Below are positions 1 through 10,320 of a stretch of 24,481 nt of DNA, piece after piece. The DNA is taken from assembly GCA_011319805.1 (NCBI GenBank), contig SJRY01000122.1:1-24481 (forward strand). The letters run 5' to 3'. Within the stretch, counting starts at the first letter, position 1; every line of letters begins with the position of its first letter. Under the pieces are notes generated by a model. That model was given only the letters and a program-made list of their open reading frames with translations, was not told where the DNA came from and did no database searches. Position numbers and translations under genes: made by a program. This DNA is from Macrocybe gigantea. Its lineage: Eukaryota; Basidiomycota; Agaricomycetes; Agaricales; Callistosporiaceae.

Positions 1-2556
1 CACGCCTCTCCTCGCTCCGGCAGCCAAGCTGTTGTATTTTGCCCGCAAAGAGTGTTACCGCTTGGCATCCCGCCGCACCTGGCGCGGACCCGCGAGGAGG
101 CCGTGCGCGCCGGCCGCTTGGCTTGGAACGAGGTCGGCGTCACGAGGGAGGACCTCGAGGAGGTCAATTGGGCGTGGGGGCACCAGGATGCCGCTCGGTG
201 CTAGCTCTGGGCCTGGCGGGCCTGCTGCGCCGGAGGGAGGTGCTGACGTGCACGGGACGACGACGACGGGCAACGCGAGGTGGGACGGCAAGGCGCCGCA
301 TGAGATGATGTTTTGGAGACGCTTTGAAGGTGGGAAGAGCAGAAAGTGGGACCTCGATTGGTGGAGGCTCCGCTTGTGCGCCTCTCCGGCCCTCGTGGAC
401 GACGACGACGACGAAGAGGGCGACTCTGCAAACGCGAGCGGCGGTCCGCCTCCACCACCCTCGCCCTCGCCCCTGTCTTTCCTCGCGTCGTCGTCGGCTT
501 CGGTGAGCTCTGCCTCCCTATCCACGCCGGCGCGCACACAGGCACATGGACCGCACGCGGGAGAACCAGACCCGGCTACGCTCGACACCCGTCCTGGGTC
601 CGTCCTCCCGCCTCCGTGGCTCCTCACAGGGCTCTGGCAAGGCCGCATCCTGACGCCCGAAGAGGCCACGACGCGAGAGCTCCTTCACAACCCGTTCCAC
701 CCGGACTTTGAGGGCGTCGCTTTCGCACGGGCGCGGGCACGAGCGCAGGCGGAGGGGCAGGCGGAGGGCAGCACGGCGACGCCGTTGAGCAGGATGCTGC
801 GCTGTTGCAACAAGGCCCGGACGGCGATCTTGCGCACACGCGCTTCAATGAGACGGCGCGCATGGTCCTGGTGCGCCCGTTGTACGTTCGCTTGACGGAG
901 CTGCATGGCGTGCGCGGGTTCGGGCATCGTGCTTCTGCTGAGGAGAGGCGTGCGACGGCCGAGGATCCTGGGATCGGGATTGGTGGCGCGCTTTGGGAGG
1001 AGGAGGGTGAGGGTGAGGACGGGAGGAAGGTGAGGATGAGGATGAGGATGAGGAGGACGACGGGCTCGATGAGAACATGGCTAATGCGTGGTTCCCTGGC
1101 CATCCTGGCACCCTCAAGTCGCGCGTCGTCGGGCAAGTGTACCACGATCCCTCGCCGAGCCACAGGATCAACGAGCACGCCGCCGACGAGGCAAGCGGCC
1201 TGACGTCTCTGTACACGACCGAGCCTCCCTTCCGGGCGCCGCAGCACCATCGCGGCGACGACGATGATGATGAAGAGGGCGACATCGTCAAGCGGGACCT
1301 CGTCGAGCTGAGCGTCGACCCGTCCCTCATGAACGACCAGCAGCACGCGCTCGGAGTCGGCGTGGCGGGCCATGGATGGGCCGGCCGGCGGAACGTGCAG
1401 CAGCGCAACAGACGCAGCGTCTATGTCCGGCTGGAGGACGAAACGCCGCTCGTCGAAGTCGACGTCAATGTCAATGTCAATGTCAACGCGGGCGGTGGCG
1501 TGAACGAGGCTAAAACGAGTCGCGGCGCGGCGAACGGCAAGGCGCGGGCGCATGGCGAGGCTTGGACCGGGCATCCGCACGACGAGACGCGCTGCGGCGC
1601 GTGCGAGGCTAGGCGGGAGGTCGTCGAGGCTGGGTTCAGGATCGCGAGGCGCAGGGAGGTGCGGCTGCTGCGGAGTGCGCGGGCAGCGGGCGGGCGAGGT
1701 GAAGATGGGGTGGCGTCGCTGGAGAACGAGGATGAGGAGGAGGAGGAGGAGGAGCGCCAGAGGGAGGAGCGGGAACGCATTTGGGAGCGTAACGGGTTCG
1801 GCATGCGTGGTAGGCCGGATGATGCGGAGGGTGCTGATGGCGGTGCCGACGGAGACGGAGACGAGGACGGTGCCGGTGCTGGTGAGGAAGCGGAGGAGGT
1901 AGCGAAGAGGTGGCGCCTTGAGAGGGAGTGGTGGGGCCCCGACCAGCCGCTGGATCACCTCGGCGACGCAGAGATGTCGGAGAACGACGACGCTGACGAT
2001 GCCGACCGTGGACAACGGAGCCGCCCACGGCACCCCGTGCGACTCGACCCCGCGCCGTTTCCGATCGACCCCAGCAAGCGCCTAGGAAAGAAGTGCGACG
2101 GCGTGCGGGAGGTGGTTCTGCTTGGCGAGGTGAGTTTCTTTTTTGGTTTGGAGGGCCTTTTTTTTTTTTTCTTTTCTTTTCTTTTTTTTTTTTTTGGTAT
2201 GCGGTGGGTGCTGAGATGTTTTGGACAGACGGATGAAAGGCATGGCTTGGCGTGGCACCACTACACGTTCTATGGGCGCATACGACCGTGGGACGGCCTG
2301 ATCGGTCTCTTGAGGAAACCAGTGAGTGTTTTCTTTCTATTGACCCACCAAAGGAAAAAAAAAAAAAAAAACTCCTGCCCACCTTTTTTTTTTCGCTGTT
2401 TGCCAACAGCGCAACCCTTGGATGGGATACGTCTTCATGTACGGCTACATCGTCGGCGGCGAAAACTTTGTCGGCAACTGGCGCATCGTGAGCGGCGACG
2501 ATCGTGCGCCGGTCTGGGAGAGCGCGTTCGTTCTCAGCAAGCGGGAGGACGTTTGA
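1..2556 (+). CDS. F-box-family protein, 3' part (cut by window edge; frame breaks upstream)
   Basis: The last three exons are clear: one ending at 2129, then 2229-2321, then 2410-2556 (stop TGA 2554-2556), joined across GT-AG introns 2130-2228 and 2322-2409, both rich in poly-T. They encode the C-terminal block typical of many Agaricomycete F-box proteins: a C-D-G-V..V-L-L-G-E-T-D stretch, YGRIRPWDGLIGLLR, then GYIVGGENFVGNWR and the end VLSKRED. F-box proteins are substrate adaptors of SCF ubiquitin ligases; the F-box itself would lie upstream and is not visible. Frame 3 is open from about 1023 to 2129 and includes acidic and Asp/Val/Asn-repeat stretches. Upstream, plausible coding moves to frame 1 (about 756-1006) and then frame 2 (about 210-756), with another switch near 205. 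No good intron explains the changes at about 711-780 and 1006-1030. The gene may be damaged, mis-assembled in low-complexity DNA, or spliced in a way I cannot see. Family assignment is from memory of the C-terminal motifs. Confidence 0.62.
1032..1055 (+). repeat. GAGGAT microsatellite in the F-box gene
   Basis: Three GAGGAT units followed by GAGGAG encode an acidic E-D run in frame 3. The reading frame of the F-box gene changes immediately upstream (about 1006-1030), so repeat slippage is a plausible cause of the frame change. Confidence 0.8.
1464..1487 (+). repeat. GTCAAT hexamer repeat
   Basis: Three GTCAAT units plus a GTCAAC unit encode a Val-Asn repeat in the open frame of the F-box gene. 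Unit length is six, so copy-number change would not shift the frame. Confidence 0.8.
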
Positions 2557-5500
2557 GTTGTCGGGTCGCGCTTCCTCGCCCCCTCGCCCCTCCCCGTCCT
2601 CCCTTTGCAGCCGGACGGGCTGTTGCCTTGCTTTTTGTTTTCTTGCCTCTCGAACTCTTTTTTTTGGGAGGGGCGACGGTCGGTGGAGAAACCCACTGCG
2701 TGACAGCAAAGGCGCGTGCCGTCGCACAAATCGCTCGATGCGATCCTGGTACATATTTGTATGATATCCCGTCTGGATTTGTCCCCCTAGTCTGTGCATC
2801 CTCGTCTCGTCTCGTCTCGCCTCGGCTCGATCCTGCAAATGACAGACAGAACATCCCGCTCCATTCTTGAACCGCTGTAACCACAACACCACACGCCTGT
2901 TGGTCCTGCGCTACCCCTCGTTCACGGCGACTTTAGGTCAAATCCTCTACGCGGATCGCAATCACCCTAGACTCTCTTCAAAACAATCTCCGCAACTCCG
3001 CAACCCTCACCCCCGCCCTTGTCAACGGAAAAGAGAAGACGTGGGTAGGGACCTCGCTTCCTGCTACGATCCAGAACGAGCCCATGTCGGTTCGTTTCGT
3101 ATCTTGTATTCTTCCCTATTCTTTTTTTTTTTCACCGTCTGTCTTGGACTTGTACCAGTATAAAAACGACATCATGCGTTCTCCCTAAGACGGGTATGGA
3201 CGGATTCTCTAGGCAACTTGGCATTCTGACTTTTGTACTCACGCAACTCGATCACCCCCCCCCCTCCTTTTCTCCTACCTTTCTTGTACCGTCACACACG
3301 TCCCAACCCTACGCTCTTGCACACCAGCCACTGCATTTTTCACGAAATACCTGACATTTATACCCTCTGACCACTGCTGTTACCCCTAGTTATTGTTTCG
3401 CATCCTCGTTTTCTTTTATTGTTTTTTTTGGAGGCAGCCACTTGCATCTTTAATAAAGAGGCTATTTATCGACTGCATGTTTGGTTGTGGAAGGCAAGAG
3501 ACTGATTATGATGCGGGTATGCGCACACAACGTAAAGGCTTGGATCATTGCACTGGGGTTGACTATGAACTTGTGATTGCGGAGTTTTTTTTTTTTGGCG
3601 TACCTTGAAGAGGACAAGAAAAAAAAAAAGACAAAACTTGGCAGTCGGTGTCATCAGAACATCTGTCATGAACCTGTCTCTCGGTTCCGCAGCGGTCGGT
3701 GGACGAGGTCTGTCTAATTGAAATTCCGTTTGGATGCAGGTTAGGCTTGATCCGGTATGTAGCTTTGAGGACGTGGGATGGGGGCTCCCCGCATTCCTTC
3801 GCTTCAATGGCCTCGCACAAGCGAGAAGATGTTCTTGTCGACAATTTTCACCAAGGTCTGTGAGCGACCAGCCTCATGGTTGTATGTCGTCCAGAAGTGG
3901 CCCCTACTGCCATTTCTCTATTACCTCTTAGTTTGCCTCAGGGAGCTCGCAGTTGACCTAGTTGATGTAGCGCGATTTCGAACCATCGCATAAGTATACT
4001 CTTCGGCTTGACTGCCATAGCAAGATGATGCTTTTCACTTTGCTTCTGGCTCGACGAAGCTGCGGGAACGATAGCCCCTCTACAACCACATCTGCTCGAC
4101 TTGGCTTGAGCTTTGTTGTCGCACATGTTAGGCTGGGTCGACCACGGACAATTATCAATTATGTCGGAGCTTTTTAGCGCGAAAAAAAGACAGTATGATC
4201 AGGTCGCTCGTCGTGGACCTATTTCCTGGCCATTCGCCCGATAACAAAGGTCCTGGTGTCTTCCCAAACAGGCTGAAACATGTAGGCGCAGACAGGAGGT
4301 AGATGGGACGTCTTGCTCGTTGAATATCTTGGCGGCAGCTTCACTGAGGCCTTGTGCGGGTCGCAACTTGTGTGAGATGCCATTCGCCATTTTGCTTGCC
4401 AAACGGAGTATAGTCACTAATAAGTCGTTCATGCAGGAAAATGAAATTAAAACAACGTGTCGGATTGCCAAGTCCGCTCCGCCTTTCGTTCCCAAGACAG
4501 GATATGAAAAGTCGATCTGCGAAAAAATAATAATGAGACAGGAAATGAAGGGGGAGGGGCAATCTCCGGCGCACCTCCAGTTGGAATACGCACGAGAAAG
4601 TCTCGTCACGCGCCATAACCAGCCTTCAGTTTTGGGGATCGCTGTGATGAGCTATTTTTACCTGGAAAAATATAACATTTCTGAATTGGGAAAGAAACGC
4701 ACCAAGTGAGAGTCCAAGCTGGGGGCTGACTGGGTCGGTCTAAGCATGGTCCCGGGCGGCATGGTTAGAACGCAACACACGGGTGTGAGGAAAGTGATTT
4801 TGGCCTAGTTGGGAATTCCCCCATTTGCTTCACTCTCGTTTCTGAGGAAAATTAGCAGTCTGGGTCTGGAGCTGATTAGCAGGGTTGTTTCTTTTTTTTC
4901 TAAAAGTCGACAGAATGGGACAGCAGCGTGGAGGCTATAGTCGGAGTTTGCGCGTAGCTGAGCTTCGGAGTGCGGTGTATGGAATTGGCTTGCGTCTGTC
5001 TCGTTGCGTAATGTGATCCCTTGAGGAAATGAGGTATGAATTGGGCAAGAACACCATGGAGGCCAAGCGGTGCACATAGCCCGTTCACGACATATGGTCT
5101 CTTTGTCGAGGGCCAAATTCCTTATCTCGTCACTGCGGAAGTGAGTTACAGTAAATAACCTTGCGACGGACCGGGCTTTCCTGGGCGTGCCTTTTTCCAC
5201 AACGTTCAATGGACCTTGATTAGGCTAGGAACAGGACAAATGCCCCGATGGCTGGCACGACGAATCGAAGCCGAAGTCTAACTCGCCGAGTGACCCGAAG
5301 CGAAGCTGAGCGCGGTTTGAAAATAAAAAAACATCGACTCGCTCGACGGAGCGCGAGCGATTTGTCCCATATAGGAATAACAGGAATTTACCAAGCAACC
5401 CCCCCTCCCGGCCCAGTTTGTACCGCAGCCATGACATTCAGGGCTATACGCCAGATCGTGGCAGCGGACGGGGCGACGAGCTTTGCTTGTCTGTTCAGAA

Positions 5501-6964
5501 CGGCTGACCAGCTGCGAGGGCGTGGAATGAAAGCCGACCTATAAAATGCCATCGTCCAGGAAGAGGAAAGATGGCACACCGCAGGACGAATCCAGACTCC
5601 GACTCACCGCCGCTCAGAGCCGCAGCGCTAAGTCTTTTTTGTGAACTATAGGGGGGCTCGTAGGCACGCTGACAGCGTCTAATTTTGCTATCTCCTGAAC
5701 CCGAGCTCGTCCTGATCCAAGGAGATTTCCAGGAAGCTCTAGGTCAGATCGACGTCCGGGGTCGCTGAGCCGGTCCGCAGATGGCACTTTTAGACCAGGT
5801 GAATGCGTTACGTGGGGCTCCAGCAAGGCGACGACCGCAGATCAGCTTTGTACGACGCGCACTAGGCCTCCTGAGCAGCCCGCTCTCCGGTACCCGAGCC
5901 AGATTGGCTAGCTCAGACGGGCCGTGCATCGGACATTCGATGCTGGAGCGACGCCGTCTAGCCAGCAAGAAGTCAATCGAAAGGCGGAGCAACGTCCGCC
6001 AGGCCTCTGGGTCGCAAAAGACGTGCACAGCACGCAGACTGCCTGAGGACGGAAATAAGAACAAAGCGTGAAAGATGAACGGGTTCAACGTCACATCGAG
6101 AACGACGGCCACTGGTCTGCGAACGGGCAGAGTCGTGCACGCTCCCCAACGCATGAGGGGAAACTGTCCCGCCTGCAGACGAGGGAGATCTACAGCCATG
6201 AGCCTGATCCCTGGCTGGGATTCGGTAGCACGACGTTGACTTGGAAGCTGCTTCGTACAATCCCGATTCATTCGCGTTGACGGCTGATCTACACAAGCCG
6301 TGTGTCAGGTGGCTCAAGCCCTCATCCAGCACTCCTCAGTGGGCCATTAACGCAGTGTAAAAAATAAAAATAAAAACTGCTCAGGACGGAAAAACAAAAC
6401 CTCCCTTTGCGTTGTCTCAGCACCGCAATCTCATTTACTGTTCTAAACAGGGTAGGGAAACGAATACAAATCCGCAGGCGGCGTTGCGGCCGCCCTTTGG
6501 TGTCGCTGGTGTATAGAATTCAAGAGTCTAAAGATAGAACAGCAGACTCTTGCATGAGCAGAAACAGCAGGATTTGGCAACGCCCGAATATGGCCCCTGC
6601 TGACAATTTGTTGGGAAAAGCGGTAAAACAAGGGAAGGCGGAGAAGAGCGAGAATGCGGGGGCATTAAGGGAGATGTTTACGCACTTTAGGATGAAGGCG
6701 TTCAGCATTGCCATCAGAGCAAAAATCGAGGGTTCAAAAAATTCCGAACAGAAATCCGAGTTCACCTGGGCGCTCTCAGAAACGTTGGCGTCATAAGAGG
6801 AACGGGAAAAAAAAGAGTTCATTAATGAGGGAACTAATGCAGTTTGCACAGCATGAGCTACGCAAAAAGGCGAAGGCCAAATGAAAGATCTGGACGCCCG
6901 TCCTCATCCCAAATTCAAATTTTTTGAGAATTCAACCTCTACACGTTTTGTCGAGGCATGCGCA
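2557..6964. other. Long stretch without a supportable gene
   Basis: I find no recognisable protein in this 4.4 kb. It holds the probable 3' UTR of the F-box gene, a CTCGT tandem repeat (2801-2819), and homopolymer runs (C-run near 3256, T-runs near 3122, 3424 and 3585, A-run near 3620). Open frames of up to about 175 codons occur on both strands (for example 5744-6271 minus and 4320-4709 plus), but none has a recognisable motif, and several overlap each other on opposite strands. The 5.2-6.3 kb part is more GC-rich than its flanks and could be a decayed gene or element; I cannot name it. Confidence 0.6.
2801..2819. repeat. CTCGT pentamer repeat
   Basis: Four near-perfect CTCGT units lie 245 bp after the stop of the F-box gene, probably in its 3' UTR or just beyond. 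No function is evident. Confidence 0.7.
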
Positions 6965-7698
6965 TTATGCTGTCCATGCCTTTGCGATCAGTTCCGTCAA
7001 ACCTGTTATGCATGTGATCAGAATGCGAGTATCGGAGATATGGCACGTCTTCACATACCAACGTCGTTGGTGTTGAACTGGTAAACGCCGACAAGGACAC
7101 CCACGGTCGTAGCGCGGAGGGCCCAGGTGGCGACGGGGCCAAGAACGGGGAACTTGCGCTTGTGGACGTAGTCAACCAGGAGACCGTCAAACTGATCACA
7201 GTGTCAGTGCGCGAGTTAATGACAGATTGAAGCAGCGGCCTGGCGCACCCCAATATGGCTATGCATGACTAGGGAGATTCCGAGCAGACCGTCGATAACG
7301 GGGTACTGGGTGCCGCTTGTTGCAAATGCGGCGACTGTGAGGGGAACAAGGCCCGCAGAAAGCAACCGCTCGAACGACCAGTGGTACGAGCCATGGGTCT
7401 TTGAAGGGGGCGGGAACGTCGTCGGATCGTTGACGGTGCCCCTGTAGACGGCTGGCGGAGCAAAATCAGTTGAGTCTCACTGGGCATAAACCAAGATGTG
7501 TGCGAGTACGCACGACCGCCGGGGACGTAGGGAAAGTCGCTCGCGTTCCTTCCTGTTCAACGGAGGTAAGATCATCAGAATGTTCTTTTCGACTGCTTGG
7601 GTCATGCAGCAGCACGCACGCTGGACCACCGAGCTCAGCACGGAGCGGCGAGCGAGGGCTCTCGGGAGTGTCGATCTGAGGATGAGTTGAGTGGACAT
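6965..7698 (-). CDS. SDH4: Succinate dehydrogenase membrane anchor subunit (CybS)
   Basis: This is the small anchor subunit of respiratory complex II in the inner mitochondrial membrane; it helps bind heme b and ubiquinone. Five exons on the minus strand: 7698-7620, 7552-7514, 7451-7249, 7191-7059, 7002-6965, joined by GT-AG introns of 67, 62, 57 and 56 nt, give 163 aa with all phases consistent. Residues 1-30 are an Arg-rich mitochondrial presequence. The mature part starts near DFPYVPGGPVYRGTVND, a typical fungal Sdh4 start. Three membrane segments follow. The conserved HSHIG motif (His103/His105, heme side) is at the end of exon 3, and the Asp114-Tyr115 pair (VDYVHKRK, quinone site) is in exon 4. 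The C-terminus (NDVGLTELIAKAWTA) matches the family, including animal CybS (HDVG...W). An in-frame ATG at 7731 would add 11 residues; I chose 7698 because the presequence reads well from there. No lesions seen. Confidence 0.93.
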
Positions 7699-7743
7699 GA
7701 GGGACGGTGAGCAGGCTGGGGTTGGAATCATGGCCGACTCCCG

Positions 7744-7748
7744 CCAAT
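7744..7748 (+). promoter_or_regulatory. CCAAT box upstream of SDH4
   Basis: CCAATCA reads on the plus strand, about 46 bp upstream of the chosen SDH4 start. CCAAT boxes work in both orientations, and the fungal HAP (CCAAT-binding) complex is known to control respiratory genes. A single five-base site is weak evidence, and it lies close to the start codon. Confidence 0.25.
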
Positions 7749-7833
7749 CACGCGCCCGGACATCCGGGTGTCCCCGCGTGTGTGGGAATTTGTTGTTTGA
7801 TCTTCTTTGTACTCTGCTTGTTCGGCTTATAGC

Positions 7834-8352
7834 TCAAGAATCGCGGTTCGTTCCATAGTACATCATACAATCCACGGTTATTGCTATCCATTTAAAGTCA
7901 CCGCAAACTCCTTTGGCACAAGTCGTTGTTATTAATTTCTGCACATCGACACATTCGCTGACATCGTGGTGGTCCCTTCCTTCCACAAGCAAAGTGTTCC
8001 AATTAAAACACGCCGTTTGATCAAGCAGTCTGCCTCCACGAGCTGTGAACGCCGCGTCCGATTGTAAGAGGTGAACTTCTTTCGTTGGTATCAGGCTAGC
8101 GGGCCAAAGCTGAAAGAAGAGCTCGTGAAGCGAGTGAAGAGAGCCGTAGCTTGTATAGACAACACCGGCAGCAAGGGTTTTCTTGCTATCTAGCAGGACC
8201 TTCGTGGATCCGGAAACGTTCTTCCTTCCTCGGCTCTTTTTTGTTGCCCTGTATCTGATAACGGGGACATACTGTGGTGGCCAAAAACCTGACGTGGCGT
8301 GTGTCGAAAGCTCAGAGGCGTCGACTTCAATTCCAGCTGTCCCTGCGACCAT
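7834..8352 (-). CDS. Hypothetical 172-aa ORF, divergent from the family B copy
   Basis: An ATG-started, uninterrupted frame of 172 codons reads toward SDH4 and starts 85 bp from the ATG of the first family B gene, so the two would share a promoter. I recognise no family. The composition is mixed, with a central G-V-V-Y-T-S-Y-G-S-L region and several Cys near the C-terminus. It has no introns, unlike every supported gene here, and a frame of this length can arise by chance. It may also be the remnant of an older gene. Confidence 0.2.
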   Translation of the reverse strand: MVAGTAGIEVDASELSTHATSGFWPPQYVPVIRYRATKKSRGRKNVSGSTKVLLDSKKTLAAGVVYTSYGSLHSLHELFFQLWPASLIPTKEVHLLQSDAAFTARGGRLLDQTACFNWNTLLVEGRDHHDVSECVDVQKLITTTCAKGVCGDFKWIAITVDCMMYYGTNRDS

Positions 8353-8391
8353 CTGACCATATCTCCTTCACATGTGAAGGGAGGCCTATCA

Positions 8392-8399
8392 CATATAAG
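8392..8399 (+). promoter_or_regulatory. TATA-like box for the first family B copy
   Basis: CATATAAG lies about 40 bp before the ATG at 8438. The interval TTGCGTCCGAACA just before the ATG is repeated before the lost start of the relic copy at 10475, so the promoter-proximal region was duplicated along with the gene. Confidence 0.4.
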
Positions 8400-8437
8400 A
8401 ACGCCTGTCTGGCCTTCGCTGTTGCGTCCGAACAAGA

Positions 8438-10047
8438 ATGTCTGCCGTCGCCGTTTTCACTGCTTATGAAGAATCCCTCGCGGCCGTTCGCCGCTGGCAA
8501 AAACAGGCACCCACGAGTGATGAGAAGGTCCAGTTCTTGCAGGCGGCCATCAGGAGTTTCACGGATCCGGCCCAGGTGGCTCAATTCAAGACGGACGTCA
8601 AAGACGTCGCGGCCGCAGCGGTTAAAGCCCAGCAGGCCTTTGATAGCGCAGACCAATATCTCCAATCCTTCATTTCTCAGCATGGGCAGCAGTTTCCAGG
8701 ATTGGCTGTATATCGGATACGCTGGTTGGGTATAGAACGGTAGAATCAATTTTCTTCCGCCCTTTTCTCTGACCTTGTGACGGCGGATATCTATCTACAC
8801 TAGCGCTGGACCAATCTAGTCCGAACGTCGCGAGATTTCGCCTCCAAAATGAGCGCAAGTTACAAAGGTATACATCATTACAGCTATTAAATCTCCAGGA
8901 TTTTTACACGAAAGCCGGATCGGTTTCAGAATATGACGAGACTCTACTTCAAATGATCGATTCCGTGAAGACCAAAGAGGACATGCAGAAGGCAGCCGCT
9001 GCTCTGGAGCGATTTAGCGTAAGCCGAAGAGCATTCCGTGTAGCTTTTTCACGCTGATCCTTGAATCGAACGCCCCAGTCAGAAAAGCCGTCTGATATCC
9101 CGAGCAACTTTTCCCAGCAGTTCTTGGACTTGAAGAGGGACGTAGATCCTTTCTTGACAGAGTTCAGCAGCTACCTTGACCAACTCGGCGCCGTCGTCGC
9201 ATTTGAGATTATTATACTCAGGATGCTGATCAGCACGTTGCAAAAGAGAGTCGACGAGTGCGTGTTACCAGAAGCGACCCCCACTGCCGACCATATTTAC
9301 CGCTGTATCTCCCACCAGATACACACAGATGGTAGGGTCTCTGCATCTGTTACTGCGACACCAGCGTTTTTATGTCTAACTGCTCTTATCGGCTAGATCG
9401 ATTCACTGCTTAAGGCTGTAGAAGCAGCTTCATGGATGAATGTGAGGCCTCGATCTGCAGTCCACAGGCAAAGAATATAAACCTCTTTGTTAGCTCGTGT
9501 CGTCGTCTATCGCTTACGTCTTGATTATGCCCTTTGTCATATATCGCGCTTGTAAGTCACATAGCTGATATGCGGAGCTCACCCGGTCTGCTTCACCACA
9601 CATTGCACTTTTCAGCCCTCCAACAGGAAATCAATACGTATCGAAAATCTCTTGACGAAGCGATTGGAAAGCAACAAGGCTTGGTGCGCATCAAGACGGA
9701 GTTCAGCGAGCTGGGATCCGCAGCTTTTGATTCGCTCTATCTGCTCACTACCATTTGGGCGCAGGTACGCTTCATCATTGTCCTGGTTCCCGTTCGCTAC
9801 TGAGGTTTTCCAAAAGTTCCACAGCGAAGCACTGCAATTCGCCGAGATCCTGCGGAAGCTTCCGACTGTGGAATACCCTACGGTGGGTACCGAGAGAGCT
9901 GTTCACCGCTTCTACGTGTTTTAGACGCTGAATCCTAAAAAAAAAATGCAGGAATTCAGGCTGCGCGTTGACCTCGCGAGGAAAACGGCGGCGCCACTGC
10001 AGGCAGCGCTGCAAGAATACGCGAACGAAGTTAGTCGCTCCCTCTGA
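8438..10047 (+). pseudogene. Family B copy 1: helical hairpin protein with a one-base frameshift
   Basis: Ten exons can be placed by comparison with the intact copy at 11845: 8438-8739, 8804-8867, 8930-9018, 9079-9257, 9319-9331, 9397-9441, 9494-9551, 9616-9764, 9817-9882, 9952-10047. Sizes of exons 2-10 (64, 89, 179, 13, 45, 58, 149, 66, 96 nt) are identical to the intact copy, and all introns are GT-AG, 52-69 nt. Exon 1 is 302 nt. It starts two codons shorter than the sister and then lacks one base in the last codon before the intron 1 donor, so exon 1 joins exon 2 out of frame. The rest of the frame is open and conserved at protein level (for example RW-T, S-R-D-F-A, SASYK, the VKTKEDM block, and FHSEALQFAEILRKLP). 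The protein is predicted to be almost all helix with two adjacent hydrophobic segments, as described for the intact copy. The lesion is either real and recent or a sequencing error. No name is assigned. Confidence 0.7.
9319..9331 (+). other. 13-nt micro-exon (exon 5) of family B copy 1
   Basis: Flanked by CAG upstream and GTAGGG downstream. Exon 4 ends in phase 2, so 13 nt restores phase 0 for exon 6. The codons across it give a Y-T-Q core, which the sister gene's micro-exon also encodes. Confidence 0.75.
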
Positions 10048-10320
10048 GCGAGGTTTGTGTCCGGGGTGCTCGGCGGAAATGAAGGTGGTGCGGTGGAAAC
10101 ACTAGGAAGTTGTGTATTTTACGCTTGCATTAGCCGTTGGATGGAGAAGAGGTGAAACTGTAGATTCATCGCATGTTCTTTTGGCGGAAAGTCCATCCGT
10201 GTCGTTGTTTCGTCTACTCTGCATGCCGAGAATGCTCTCTGTCATGAAAATCGTGATCGGGGTTCTCCAAGGCCATCGTGCTATCAACTCGCAAAGATTT
10301 CTGGGCATGGCACTAGTCTG

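Noticed and set aside
624..2033. 469-codon open frame on the minus strand
   Set aside because: It is antisense to the acidic, GC-rich coding frame of the F-box gene. Its Leu/Ile runs and Pro-rich parts are the complement of the GAG/GAT repeats, and it has no family features.
1077..2870. Single 597-codon plus-strand frame
   Set aside because: It reads through two clear introns (2130-2228 and 2322-2409) and runs out of frame with the conserved last exon, which ends at 2556.
3938..3990. GGTTCGAAA on the minus strand, resembling a tRNA T-loop
   Set aside because: The flanking bases do not form a proper five-pair T stem, and no acceptor, D or anticodon arms can be drawn.
4320..4709. 129-codon plus-strand frame
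   Set aside because: No known motif, and an overlapping minus-strand frame of similar length is equally open.
5744..6271. 175-codon minus-strand frame in the GC-richer part of the left gap
   Set aside because: No recognisable motif, overlapped by other open frames on both strands, and length compatible with chance at this composition.
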